DNA of 64,000 nt from Paulownia fortunei. Taxonomy: Eukaryota; Streptophyta; Magnoliopsida; Lamiales; Paulowniaceae. The position numbers and the translations under genes were made by a program. Where the stretch lies: the NCBI GenBank assembly GCA_019321725.1, contig CM033105.1, positions 17,887,861-17,951,860 of the forward strand, given 5' to 3'. Every line of letters starts with the position of its first letter. Position 1 is the first letter of the stretch. The notes beneath the pieces are model-generated. The model searched no databases. It was not told the DNA's origin and was given only the letters and a program-made list of their open reading frames with translations. This document shows positions 34,440 through 45,999 of this stretch, piece after piece.

Positions 34440-35221
34440 GTACTATGGATGCTTAATTCCAAGGCTTTGTACTTGAAGTTTTTTTGTTTATAGCTCTGAT
34501 GTTTTTTTGGGATGAAATTAGTGATTCTTTAAACTGTGTTTTGCACTTCTCCCCGAGTGTTGTAGCTCATCCTCTCATGGCTTCCAATGAAGGGAGCAAC
34601 AATAACCAAGAAATAGTGCTGCAACAAAAGTTGATTTTTGCTCCTTTTTTTTTTCTTCTATAAAGTTATTTGGCTTTCTATTTTGTAAATATTTTCATTA
34701 ATTTTCAGCATGGTTTCATCTTCATTCGAAATTTCAATTTATAATTTTTTCCATTATTTTCCAACTAATATATAGCTCAAAGATTTCTTATTCTCAAAAA
34801 TGTCTTTTGATTTGCTCAAATATATATTGGGTATGTTCATATTCTTGATTCTTGTATTTTCTTAACTTTTATGAGCTATTTTTGGTTGTTGCTCCAGAAT
34901 CAACTTTAAAGAGGTTTGATAGGCTGGGATGGCTGTGGGGAAGGAAAAGAAAGAGGAGGAAGAAGAAAAAAGCATAGAAGAAGGAAAAGGAAGAGGAGGA
35001 AGAAGGAAGAAGGAAGAAGAAAGAAGTAGAAAAAATTAAAAAAATTAGTTAAGTTCAAGACATTTATCCCACAAAATATACATTTTATTATATTAGATAC
35101 AAATATATCATTTTTATAATTCAATAAAATACATAAATATTTACTAAAAAAATTAATCCATATCCAACAACTAATCATATTTTTTTATCAATCATTTTAT
35201 ATTTCAACCAAAAAAATAAAA
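34440..35221. other. Spacer between two copia elements
   Basis: No certain gene. A short frame from ATG at 34578 (MASNEGSNNNQEIVLQQK) looks coding-like for 18 codons but could not be assigned. Confidence 0.4.
34935..35035 (+). repeat. Purine-only tract, GGA/GAA rich
   Basis: About 100 bases of nearly pure A and G, mostly GGAAGAAG words; its complement gives a Phe/Leu-rich open frame with no meaning as a gene. Confidence 0.85.
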
Positions 35222-36440
35222 AGAGCCTTAAAATTTATTTAAGACTCCTTTTTTCTATCTGAGACTAGAAATCATTGTTTCTCTAATCAAAACTTCTCGT
35301 AGGCCTCCTAAGAGTCTACTCATTTGGGCTTGAACTTTAACTAATTTAATAAAGCCCATTTAAATTAATCTCCACCAATTTAATTAAATTCACTAAATTA
35401 ATCAGTTAGTTAAACGGTTCTACTTGAATTTCCTAATCATATTAGGCCAATTAAATAATTATAATATCTAATTATTTAAATTAATTTAACTTCTTAAATT
35501 AATTTCTAACCTTCGTAATTAATTGACTCCACTTCAGCCCCTAATCCTATTAGGAGCAATTATATAATTATATTATTTAATTAGATAAATTAATTTAACT
35601 CTTTAAATTAGTTGGAGCTTCAAATAGTTAATTTTTATTAATTAAAATTATGCAACTCCTTGAATTACCTTTTGATAGAAGTGAACTCTATCAATTTTGT
35701 GTATTACCCGATAAATTCACAACTAAACTATTAGTAGGCCAAGACTTAGTTGAATAATTAAATTATTCTTATTTATTAATTCAATTAAGTAATCATTTTG
35801 GAATTAACTCCTTAATACCAAAAACCCACAAGTCATGAAAAGCATTTAGTAGTGCATTATGACAACTTAATATTAGGTGAAGAAACAACGAACCTATTTT
35901 TAATACGAGTAGTACACAAGTATGATCCTTCCATTTTCTAATCACTCGATTAAGTTTAGAGATATATCATTAGTTGAAACCTTATTTGACCATTATAATT
36001 AATTAATTAATTCAATTAATTATTAGTTTCATGATGGAAAACCTAATCCAATTAAATCAATTAATTATTCAATTAATTAATTAAAATAATTCAAATTTGA
36101 ATTAATTAAGCCTTATTTAATTAATCATATTAATTAAATTTAATCCAACTATTGGATTATTATTTAGATAAGAAATGAACTTGTCTGAGTAAGTATGCAA
36201 CCCCATAAATTCACTCATAAGCTAATAGTCAGTTCACTACTTTTGTAACTTATTTGAATAATTAATATTTTAATTATTTTAAATTAATTAATTCAATTAC
36301 TTAATCATCTTAAAATTAATCCATTAATTTTAAAAATCTCACTAATCATGATTAACGTCTACTAACACACCATGGAAGCCTAGATATAGGTGAACAAGGC
36401 AAACCTTTCCAACTTTGTTGAGTCCAAATGAAGTCGTTTC
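35222..36440 (-). mobile_element. Diverged LTR relic of the same copia family
   Basis: 35800-35990 follows the LTR section 33475-33680 (GGAATTAACTCCTTAAT, AGGTGAA, GAAACC in order). A second similar section is at 36290-36430. Heavily AATTAA-rich. It joins integrase sequence directly at about 36440, so the reverse transcriptase and RNase H region is deleted. Confidence 0.65.
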
Positions 36441-38200
36441 GGTATAATCTTAGAATGAAGAGGAAGCTCATCATGAGTCGAACCATGTCAAGCAAGGTTT
36501 AGTTTGTCGCTTGACTATCCCATTCAATTGGGTGATTGAGGCATGACAAACATAGTTCATTGAGAGAGAATCCCATGCTCTCATAGATAATCAAGAAAGT
36601 CATTGCCTAAGTACTCACCTCCTCAATCAGATTGAAGAGTTTTGATACTTCAGCTAATTTGATTTCAACTTCATGCCTGAATTCTTTGAATTTTCAAAAG
36701 TTTTGGACTTGTATGTCAAAAGATACATATACCCAAACTTAGAATTCTCATCAGCAAATGTACTAAAATCAGAATAGTTTCCCTCAAGCACTAACACTTA
36801 ATGGACCACATACATCAATATTGACCAAATCCAATAAGTTAGTGGCTCGCTCCACTTATCCAACAAATGATGATTTGGTCATCTTTCCCTTAAGGCTATA
36901 TTCACATGTTGACATTTCTTGCAAGTACTCAAGGTCAAGTAATTGTTTTAATTTGTAAACTATTTTCTTAAAGATATGACTTAATCTAACGTGCCATATG
37001 TATGTCGAGGTTTGGTTATTTAATTTTGTTTGTTACTTTGTTGAATATGCAAGATGGAATTTTTTAGGTTGAATAGTATATAAACCATTTGTCAACATTC
37101 CCACATAAAGTAATGAAGAACTTCTTCCATCCTTTATTGAAAAGTTAAACCTTCTTTATCTAAAACCGAAACAGAGATAATGTTCTTTATTAGCTTGGGA
37201 AAGTAAAGCAACTATTTAGAACTATTCTATTTCCACCGCTTAATGCTAAGTGGACAGTCCCTATAACTAATGCAACAACTCTTGCTCCATTCTCCAGTTG
37301 GAAAGTTGTCTCTCCCTCACTTAGCTCATTACTTTCTGTCATCACCTGCAAGTTATTACACAGATAATAACCACAACCGGTATCTAATACCTAAGAAGCA
37401 TCATAACCAAAATGTTAAATTCAACAAAGAACATACCAGAAACATTCTGGCGACTTGAAAGATACTCCTTGCAATTCCTTCTCTAATGCACATACTTGCC
37501 GCAATAGTGGCATTTGTCATTGGCTTTGGCACCCTTCTTGACTCCATCTTCAGCCTTTAACTTCTTGTTCTTCTTTGAGGAATGCTTCCCTTTCTCTTTC
37601 TTAGACTTAGAAGTCTTTAATTGGGATGAAGTACCAATCATCATGACAGGCTTATCCTTTTTCATAATGGACTCAACCGTCTTTAACATGTTGACCATCT
37701 CAACAAGACTAGTCTTCATTTTGTGCATGTTGAAGTTAACCACAAAGGAGTTAAATGAGTCAGATAGAGACTACAGAACCAGATCCATATAGTGCTCATT
37801 ATTCATAATGACGATGCAAGCCTTTCAATGAGGCTCATCATCTTCAGTCCATGTGCATGTACCGAAGAGCCCTCAGCCATACGACATTTGAAAAGCTCCA
37901 TCGAGACTTGGTATCTCACATGTCCAGTGTGTTCACCATACAATTCTTGTAGGCAAAGGAGGATATTGACAACATAGCCATACCCTCTTGTTGTCTCAAC
38001 AGCTCATTCGACATAGATGCTAACATGTAGCTCCTAGCTTGCACGTCATCATCAACTTACTTGGGATGTTGGCAAGCTCCTCATCATGGCATCAATCGGA
38101 GGATTCGACGGCGGTGAAACTTCGAGGACATAAACTCTATTTTCGAGTTTCAAGAAAATTTGAAGGTTCCTTAGCCAATTGACAAAGTTGGGAAAATAAG
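36441..38200 (-). pseudogene. Copia gag/protease/integrase relic, deletion derivative
   Basis: Runs parallel to 28760-30500 of the neighbouring element: integrase (near 36480-36900), gag-pre-integrase, protease (near 37100-37400), and a gag end with a CHYCGKYVH zinc-knuckle remnant at 37483-37743. Many stops and small indels. Same strand as the younger element but much more decayed. Confidence 0.8.
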
Positions 38201-38720
38201 CATACATTTGATTTAACATTCATCTTTAGTAAGATCTACAATCATAAATATCTCCCACTATTTTGTTCGAATTTCATCACTATTATAATGGAACTTTGAA
38301 AAATTCAATTTCCTAATGGACTTAAAATCCAATTGACTTTGTCATACACCCCAATTCTACGAACCCATATGACAAAGATAAAAGGTAGGTAACATATTGC
38401 CAATTATATCACTATGCAACCTTAAAGATTTTTTGCTTCATCTTTCTCATACACCCTAATATTATGAGTCCATATAGTAGTCAATGTCAAATGTGACCTA
38501 TCAAAACTCCAAGTGAATAAGAATCCTAAACATCCCACGACTTGTGATAATATTTAGACGCCTCGTCCATAGACATTACAATGCTAAGTAGTGATCATAA
38601 TTTTTTTTACTTAGTTCATCATACGACTCATGACCAATACACTAAGCTCAACAACTTATCATATGTCACTACTTTTTAATCGAAACCATGGACGACTGGT
38701 CCTCATCTAACATGGCCAAC
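38201..38720 (-). mobile_element. Leader remnant of the copia deletion derivative
   Basis: Parallel to 30600-31130 (ATCTCCCACTATTTT, CACCCCAATTCTACGA, CATCCCACGACT in order). It ends before the GC-rich block and primer site, so its 5' LTR is missing. Confidence 0.6.
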
Positions 38721-38777
38721 TAAAGGTAGAAAAAACCCCAGTTTGTGCTCAATTTCTTTTATAGTTGAACGGTGCTG

Positions 38778-38785
38778 CCACGTGG
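38778..38785. promoter_or_regulatory. Perfect G-box CCACGTGG
   Basis: Palindromic G-box, the core site for bZIP and bHLH factors, in the spacer upstream of the RING fragment. It may occur by chance; no transcript start is evident. Confidence 0.3.
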
Positions 38786-38978
38786 TTGGCTTGTTCTTTT
38801 ACTTGTTTTCTTTTGCCTTTTACGAATTGCCTCATAGCTGGTTTGCTTATATGAATAATGGAAAGGGAGACATTAAACCTAAATAAGGAAATGAAATGAG
38901 AAGTAAAGTTCTTTCAAAACTGACACCCCATTACGGAAGGCCTAACGGAATTTATCCATGCTCCTATCATTGGGGATA

Positions 38979-39462
38979 GTTAATCCCAATGTTTTCAGAT
39001 TGATCGGTTCAACTGTGAATCAAAGGTCGGTCCGATCCGGTCCGATTAGGTATATATAATCGAATTTTCGATTTGATCGATCAAAGACCGGTCAAACCGA
39101 TTTCATCGATTTTTATTATTTTTTATTTTTTGTTTGACCGGTTTTTATTATTTTTTATTTTTTAATTTTATTTAAAAAGTTTAAATTTGATATTTTGTTA
39201 TATTTATGTGGTTATTTGGGTTTTGTGTTTTGTTAGATGTTTTTTTAGCTAGTTATTTTTTTTTATTTTTTATTTTTACATTTAAAATTTATTACATAAC
39301 AATTAGTCTATTATATTATCATTTTACATAGTATAATAAGAAAATATAATCAATTTTCGTTAGGTCAGTCTAATCGACGATTGAATCAGTCCGACCATTG
39401 AACCACTAATCGATAGTAAAATCGATTTGGTCACCGATTTCATTTTAAACACTAGTTAATCC
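38979..39462. mobile_element. hAT-type MITE with 8-bp target duplication
   Basis: GTTAATCC stands at 38979-38986 and again at 39455-39462. Between them, 38987-39454 starts CAATGTTTTCAGA and ends TTTTAAACACTA (inverted: TAGTGTTTAAAA), so the ends are imperfect inverted repeats. GGTCGGTCCGATCCGG-type words lie at the left and their complements at the right, with a T-rich centre. An 8-bp duplication and CAGTGTT-like ends are typical of hAT. No coding capacity. Confidence 0.8.
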
Positions 39463-39683
39463 TTTTGTACCTGACGAGAAGATGGATAGTAAGTCAGGAA
39501 AGAGTTTTTCTGCAATTCTTCAGTCAAAACAAAATCGTTGCGATAAGATATGCTGGTAACTGAGATGACCTGTGTAGCTGAGAAGGCACGAATCACAGCC
39601 AACAGTAATGTAAAGGATCAGATAACAAACCTAACTTTGCTACCAACTTTGATACCAATTGAAGGTCACCTTAGCTTTAAGTT

Positions 39684-40009
39684 TTGCCTGTTCATACTGG
39701 AACTAAGTCATGCAGGTGTTACATATGTCTGGCTGAGTATGAGGGAGACAAGATACAAGTTCTTCCATGCCACCATGAGTATCACATGCCATGTGTAGAT
39801 AAATGGTTTAAAGAGATTCATGGGTATGTGATCATTGCTACCATATGTCAATTTGTGTGTGTCTGTTTTTCCAAGTCTAATGACAGACTCTGTTCTGGTG
39901 CTTCAGTGTGTGCCCGCTCAGCCGACGAGATGTTCAGTGTGTGCATCTTTCAGATTTTAATTACGTTGTAACTCCAAAAACAATGTCCAAAAACAGTGTA
40001 GGCAGTTGA
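39684..40009 (+). pseudogene. RING-H2 E3 ligase fragment, last zinc ligand lost
   Basis: 39684-39823 reads CRCYICLAEYEGDKIQVLPC, then HHEYHMPCVDKWFKEIHG. After a GT...AG intron of 83 bases (39824-39906) the frame continues VCPLSRRDV to TGA at 40007-40009. In plant RING-H2 proteins of this type the second half is HGVCPLCRGDV; here the final Cys is Ser, so the second zinc site is incomplete. An acceptor-like CATGCAG precedes the first exon, and upstream exons were not recognised. The tail after DV is unlike the family. Active members transfer ubiquitin from an E2; this copy is probably a dead fragment or a single-base sequencing error. Confidence 0.6.
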
Positions 40010-40272
40010 CCAATATGACTGAAATTATGAAGCATTTATAGATGCTAGCTCCTGAAAGTTTCTAAGAAGCACTACTTGTTGCATTTGACATTGGCACTTG
40101 GAAATTGAATTTTAGTGGGGAAATGGAAAAGGAAAAGAAAAAAGATTAACAAATAAAGCACCAAGTATCATTTGAAGTGATAATTTTTTGGGATTTTTAC
40201 ATAGACCAATCTGAGGTTTGAAGTAATTTTAAATAGTTCCATACTGTTGGCAGAATGCTGTAATTGTACTAA

Positions 40273-42222
40273 TCAATTTACTTTAGGGGCACGAGCCACC
40301 AATGAAGAAACAAATTCTTCAATATTTTGATCAGATGTCCCTCCAACATCAACTGCCTCTCTAGCCAATCCTTTCCATGTTTTTACACTTCTTCTGATCT
40401 CTTCCCCTTCCTCATTTTCCATGACATGCTTTATGCAACGAACTATCTCTTCTTGCCTAACAATCCCTTTCTTATCTGAACGAGCCCTGATTCCCATTTC
40501 CCAAACATCCACGACAAATTTTGCGTTCGTGCTTTGGTCGCTCCACCACGGCATTGCTACCAATGGGACACCCAAACTCAATGCCTCCAATGTAGAATTC
40601 CACCCGCAATGTGTAACGAAGCAACCTAATGCATCATGTGCCAAGACTTCCAACTGTGGACACCATGACATTACCAATCCTTTCTCAAATGCCTCAGCTG
40701 AGAAATTCTTGGGAAGCTTGGATTCTTCTGTTGCTCTAACGACCCACAAGAAGTATTTATCAGACAATTTCAAGGCTTGTGCCAATTCTTCCATTTGCTC
40801 TGCTTGCAACTCTGCCATACTACCAAATGACACATAAACGACAGATTTACTTGCGTGTTCGTTGAGCCATTTCATGCAAGCATCTGTAGTAGGCTTGAAG
40901 ACACTGAGACCGTATTCTTTGTCATCTGGTAGCCGCTTGTCTAAGTACATGGACGGTATAGTTGGTCCAATTGTCTTCACTGGCCAAATCCTTGCCATCC
41001 AATCAGTCACCTATCATGAATGAAGTGCTCACAATGATAAGCAAAATGGCATTTGTTAAACAGTATGTGCTGAAATTCAGATCATTACTTTCCTACGACT
41101 GCCCAAACTCAAGTTATTAGATGGGGATGGTCGTGACTAAGATTATGAATCATTTTTAGATGGTCGAGACTATGGTGGTCCAAGAATCATAACTCATTGT
41201 ATCATGATGGCAAACACGTTGGTCATAGTGATCCAATGGTTCAAATCTCCTGTACTTCTATTTCCATGAAACTATCGAACAAAATAAAGGATAGTTCAAG
41301 CTGACCAACTTAATGCTTTATCAGTGTTTGATTCAGATACATCATTAGTTAGTCCCTTAACTTTCGACATTGTCTCATCTTGTCTCACTATAGATCATTT
41401 TAAGATGGTTTTTATAAGGTCCACTCTGCAAGTTTATCGACTCTAGCGCATGAAAACTCATCTAACTCACATTATGTAATGGTATTAAATACTCTCATTT
41501 CCTACAAAATTGCAAACCATGCATTTCAAAATAGCAATGTTATAAGTTTCTAGCCAGTAACATACCTCTTCTTCCAACTTGTAAAATGTGTTGACAAAGA
41601 ACCAATCCGCTTTCCCAATATTGTTGAACTGATTTACAAGCAGTTCAAGAGCCCCAGGATATGATCCAAAATCATACAGAAAAGAAGGCATGTCTGAGGG
41701 TTCCAGAGGTGGTAATCCTGGAAGATTAAAAACTTGGTTCTTCGAAAGAGGCAGCTTTATTTGCCCCTCATGTACATGGTAGTAAATACTGTTCACAGAA
41801 GATGATTGAGTGAAGAATGCAGCCCCAACCAATCCAAACTTCTTGGCTACATCAAGGCTCCATGGGATAAACGGGTCGTAGATTACGCAATCAAGGGCCT
41901 GGCCTGAGTTTTTGAGCTTTTCCACCAACTCTGCCAGAGTTTCTGTGCCAACCTGTTGGAACCGAGCCAAGTATTCTTGCAGGTTCTGTGCACTGTCACC
42001 CTTCCATCCTTCATCAAAGCCATCAGAGATTGTCTCCACAGATATCGAACCACTCGAAAATTCTTGCATTGCCTTGAACATGTATCTTGTTACAGCTAAT
42101 GTGATCTTTATTCCCTTTTCTGCTAAGCGTTTGGAGAATTGGAGCATAGGATTTATGTGACCTTGTAGTTGATTTGGCAAGATTAAGCAATGAGCTTTGT
42201 ATTCTCCGACTCTTTTCTCCAT
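40273..42222 (-). CDS. UDP-glycosyltransferase, UGT74-like (family 1)
   Basis: A cytosolic enzyme that transfers sugar, usually glucose, from UDP-sugar to a small acceptor. Two exons, 42222-41566 and 41010-40273, split at the single intron position usual for UGT74; donor GAG|GTATG, acceptor ATAG|GTGACT, phase 0. Total 464 residues, normal for the family (455-470). Exon 1 begins MEKRVGEYKAHCLILP with the catalytic His at residue 22 (QGHINP) and the supporting Asp at about 116 (DCVIYDPFIPW); FFTQSSSVNSIYYH is typical of UGT74. Exon 2 has VVYVSFGSMAEL and a complete 44-residue PSPG box (about 335-378): WCPQ at the start, THCGWNSTLE in the middle, WSDQ at the end. The last Gln favours UDP-glucose. 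The acceptor cannot be deduced; UGT74 members act on salicylate, auxins, thiohydroximates and terpenoids. No frameshift or stop; it appears intact. Confidence 0.94.
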
Positions 42223-42354
42223 TTCAGGCTTCTAATCAAAGGTCAATTAGCTCCTGAACTAGTCCTCCTACTCGTTTTCTTTTTTTTTTAAGGGGGAGGG
42301 AGGGTGTTGAAGTTTCAAAAGTTTCAGTAATGGCAAAGCCATGTTTTGCAGACA

Positions 42355-42364
42355 CTTTTATAAG
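42355..42364 (-). promoter_or_regulatory. TATA box candidate for the UGT gene
   Basis: Minus strand CTTATAAAAG lies about 135 bases before the ATG at 42222, giving a leader of about 100 bases. Confidence 0.5.
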
Positions 42365-42825
42365 AGTGATTTTTTTGTGTCATTTACTTTATTACAATAT
42401 AGTAATATGTTTCTGGGCTTTGTATAACATAGAACATAGAGTTTTCATTTTTCAGTTATTAATAGATCTGTCCAAGTTCGGGATTACCTAATTTAATTAA
42501 ATATAAATACTTAACCTTTTGGTAAAACACCAAGCAATGTGGTATTCCACTTGATTTGGCCCATAATTCTTTAAAAGGAAGTCATGGATTGTGAATCAGT
42601 CACTCTTATGTGGATGGAATTCTGTTTGATTAGCATCTAGCTATACTGATAGACTTGCCCAATGAACAATAAATGCAGCTCAAACTGAAAAGTCCTATAT
42701 TTATGTCCCAAGAAATTGCCAGAATGGTCATACCTCCCCACCCTTTTATTTACCCTAAAGCAACCTTATTTTCTTTTTTTTTTTTTTAATTAAGTCGGAT
42801 TCTTATGAAAGGACACTCACATACA

Positions 42826-42828
<3 letters not shown>

Positions 42829-42860
<32 letters not shown>
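42829..42860. repeat. AT microsatellite
   Basis: About sixteen AT units upstream of the UGT gene. Confidence 0.95.
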
Positions 42861-42864
<4 letters not shown>

Positions 42865-43745
42865 AAGATACAAATAGAACAAAGAAAATGGTATTTCTGT
42901 TGTTTCTGCAATGAAAACTAAAAATAGCAATCTAGAGGAAATATAAAACAATTATCACAAACTAAAAAAAAAAACAATTTTTTTCAAAACGAAATCTAGT
43001 TTATTAATCTCTGACTCACTCCACCAGCAGTGATTCATTAATTAATTGATTGATACAGGTTAATATATAGATTTGCTCAAGTTGTACACGAAATATAAAA
43101 AGCTGGAACATGGTGGCTATTGGTAATTGATACCTTTCATGAAAGTAGCGGCCATTGAATTTGAGATCAAAACATCTAGAGGACTTCATATAAAATAAAA
43201 CGGGGGATATAGAGCTATAATTTATTGATTAAAAAATTCATATTTATGAGGTTTGTTGAACTGCTCTAATAAAGTCATTTAAGCTAACTTTTAAAGAGTA
43301 GGTATTTAATAACAAGAGCAGGTAGGATAATATTTAGTACTGCATGATGTGAGAATGTAAATGTTATATTTAATGTACATAGATTTTATATAAATTTATT
43401 ATTAAATATTTTATTGATATAAATTCATCATCTAAATGTCCTTTATTTATACACCAATTATTCCATCTAAATGTCCTTCATTTTATACACCAATTATACC
43501 ATATTTCAGGAGTAATATGGATATTACCCCACATTCCATGTAAACTCATGTTTACCTAGTAGTTTGATGGTCCAGCATATAGTAATTTTCAGCCGGCTCT
43601 AAAACACAAAATTTTGGGACCATACATTCCATATATGAGATGTGTGATAAAATATTGAATATGAATTAATTTTTTAATAAATATTATATATATTTTATTT
43701 GATTGTAAAAATAATATAATAATATAAAATGTAAGCAAATGTGTA
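42861..43745. other. AT-rich spacer, no gene seen
   Basis: A short direct repeat (CATCTAAATGTCCTT...ATACACCAATTA, near 43428 and 43465) is the only structure noted. Confidence 0.45.
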
Positions 43746-43906
43746 GGATAAATTAATGAGTATATAGATGTATTACTAAATTACCGTTATTAAAGGGCAA
43801 ATTTGTAACTCAACCAAAATCCCCTTGGATAAATTAATGAGTATATAGATGTATTACTAAATTACCCTTATTAAAGGGCAAATTTGTAACTCAACAAAAA
43901 CCCCTT
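43746..43906. repeat. Tandem duplication of an 81-bp unit
   Basis: 43746-43826 and 43827-43906 both run from GGATAAATTAATGAG to CCCCTT with about three differences, so it is recent. Confidence 0.92.
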
Positions 43907-44969
43907 CCTTCCAGTTTGAACCCTAATCCCACCTATTTTTTTTGTTTGGTCTTGTGTACATCCATTCTTTCTGTATGGTGACCAAAATGCATTCGGATTT
44001 CTTCTATTTTCAAGAAAATCTCCGGCGAACGGTGAGTAAAACATGAGGTCTTGACTAATTCTATTTCTATTCAAGCATTTACCTGTAATTTAAACTCAAC
44101 CAAATTAATAACCCAGACTGCTAAAATGCCACAAATCTGAAAGGGCAGATCCCATTCCTCCTGCAAAATGAAAAATTTACATGCACTGTTTATGGTTTAA
44201 CACTGTTTTCTCATAAAAACTTGGAAGGCCAGCAATTGAATACAAGGGGCCTGAATATCCACTTTGATTAACCTGTTAAATAATAAGTCCCAAGGAAAAA
44301 AGAAAAAAACACAGCAAGTATTTGAACCTCAATTTCCAGCTAATCACCGATGAAGCCACCGGAAAGAAGAAGTTGAAGGTTGACGCATGGTTTGGTTGCC
44401 GGAAAACATCGTTAATTTCGCATTCTATTCAATTTGAATGGCCTGATTCTCACAGAAGGATTTCATTCTTTCCTTTGCTTCATGTCTTCTTCCATTCAGA
44501 GCAGCCGGGCGAGAATGAAAAATTTTCATCTTAGTTCGAGGGGTATTAGCTGTAATTTCAAATTCTACTTTTAAAGATAGAATGGGTATTTTGCATCTTG
44601 GTATTGATCTTGCTTTGTAAGATTATTGGATTCTATCCTCGGCTGGGATTACAATGCAGCCCAAAATTCAAAGTAGCATGGGCCACTTGATATCTAACGG
44701 CCGGATCAGACAAAATATTCATTGAATCGAGTTGGATTATTTTATCAATTTGTGCCAATTTGCCAAAGTAAGCTGGCCTTGTGGGCTAACATTTACAAAG
44801 GGATAGAATGCATAAAACTTTGTATTTAACGTAAATGTAAAAAAAAAATTGATATTTTAAAAAATAGCCTAAAAATAATCAATATTATTCAAAAAGTTGT
44901 TAGACGTTTTAACTAAGGTCAATTTAAGTGTTGATTGCCCATTTTACTATTTTCTTGTAAACTGATCTA
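43907..44969. other. Spacer with low-confidence coding-like stretches
   Basis: Moderate GC at 43920-44030 and 44330-44540. The short open frames there match no family I know. May be part of a transposon that carries gene-like pieces. Confidence 0.35.

Positions 44970-45024
<55 letters not shown>
44970..45024. repeat. GT then AT compound microsatellite
   Basis: About seven GT units followed by about twenty AT units. Confidence 0.95.
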
Positions 45025-45027
<3 letters not shown>

Positions 45028-45999
45028 TATACATATACATATATTTTATGAACTTAAAATTTATCAACCGTTAGATTCGACAAATTGTGAATTAGAAGAG
45101 AATTTCTTTTTTTGTTATAATGTTATATCGATCAATAATTAATTTATAAAATATTTTATTCTTATTAATTATATTTTATTTAATATTTTTTAATTTATAA
45201 AATATTAAATTATTAAATAATATAATTAATTTACTAGAATCGTGGCGTTACTAATTTCTTAAAAAAGAGAGAACTCTGTAATTCACCCAAATCAACCCCA
45301 ATTTTTCTGCCACCTAATGCTGCCACCCAGCTCGCCCATCTAACAGTCAACTATCATTACTGTTATTCGCCGCCACAACCTCAATAATGGCCAATGGTAA
45401 AACGCGAAGAAGCCAACATATATAAGCACACACACATATATACATATATATTGTGATCAAAATATAAAGGTTGGCAATACTTTCTTTAGAGAATGAAGAA
45501 ATTTGACAAATTAAAAGAATGTAAATGTTAAACAAGATAGATAAATAATATTAAAAAAATATATTTTACAAACATAAATAAAACTACAATTTAGTTATAT
45601 TTATTTTTTAATGATGAATATATGTGGAACTAAGTGAAATGATTAGAGTTTAGGATTAAAAATTAAGTAAAATACAAATTCTATATTCAAGGATTTACAA
45701 AATTATTTGTCAGTTTTTATATATTATTCGGTGTACATATGGCCTATACATAATATTATTAAACTATTTTAATTGAGTATGCCATCATAAGTAATCAAAT
45801 TATTTTTTTTCTTTAGTTACTTGAATACTAGAATTTTCTTCACATTATGTGATTGTTAGGTATCAGAACTTTGTACTACAGTGATTCATGCTTCAACATT
45901 GTTTTTTCTAATAAAAATAAAATATTAGTTACCATTAATAATATGTAATGTATTACTTAAGGAACACATTGAATGAGGACCAACATTTCAAATTATTTT
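45025..45999. other. AT-rich spacer, likely Helitron tail
   Basis: No gene recognised. It lies downstream, on the minus strand, of the Helitron helicase relic and probably includes its 3' noncoding part. A CTRR end with hairpin was not found. Confidence 0.35.

Noticed and set aside
40421..40837. 138-codon plus-strand frame
   Set aside because: Antisense shadow of UGT exon 2.
41912..42160. 82-codon plus-strand frame
   Set aside because: Antisense shadow of UGT exon 1.
43871..44534. Two short frames (67 and 70 codons) as host genes
   Set aside because: No recognisable motif, and the first starts inside a tandem repeat; left as spacer.
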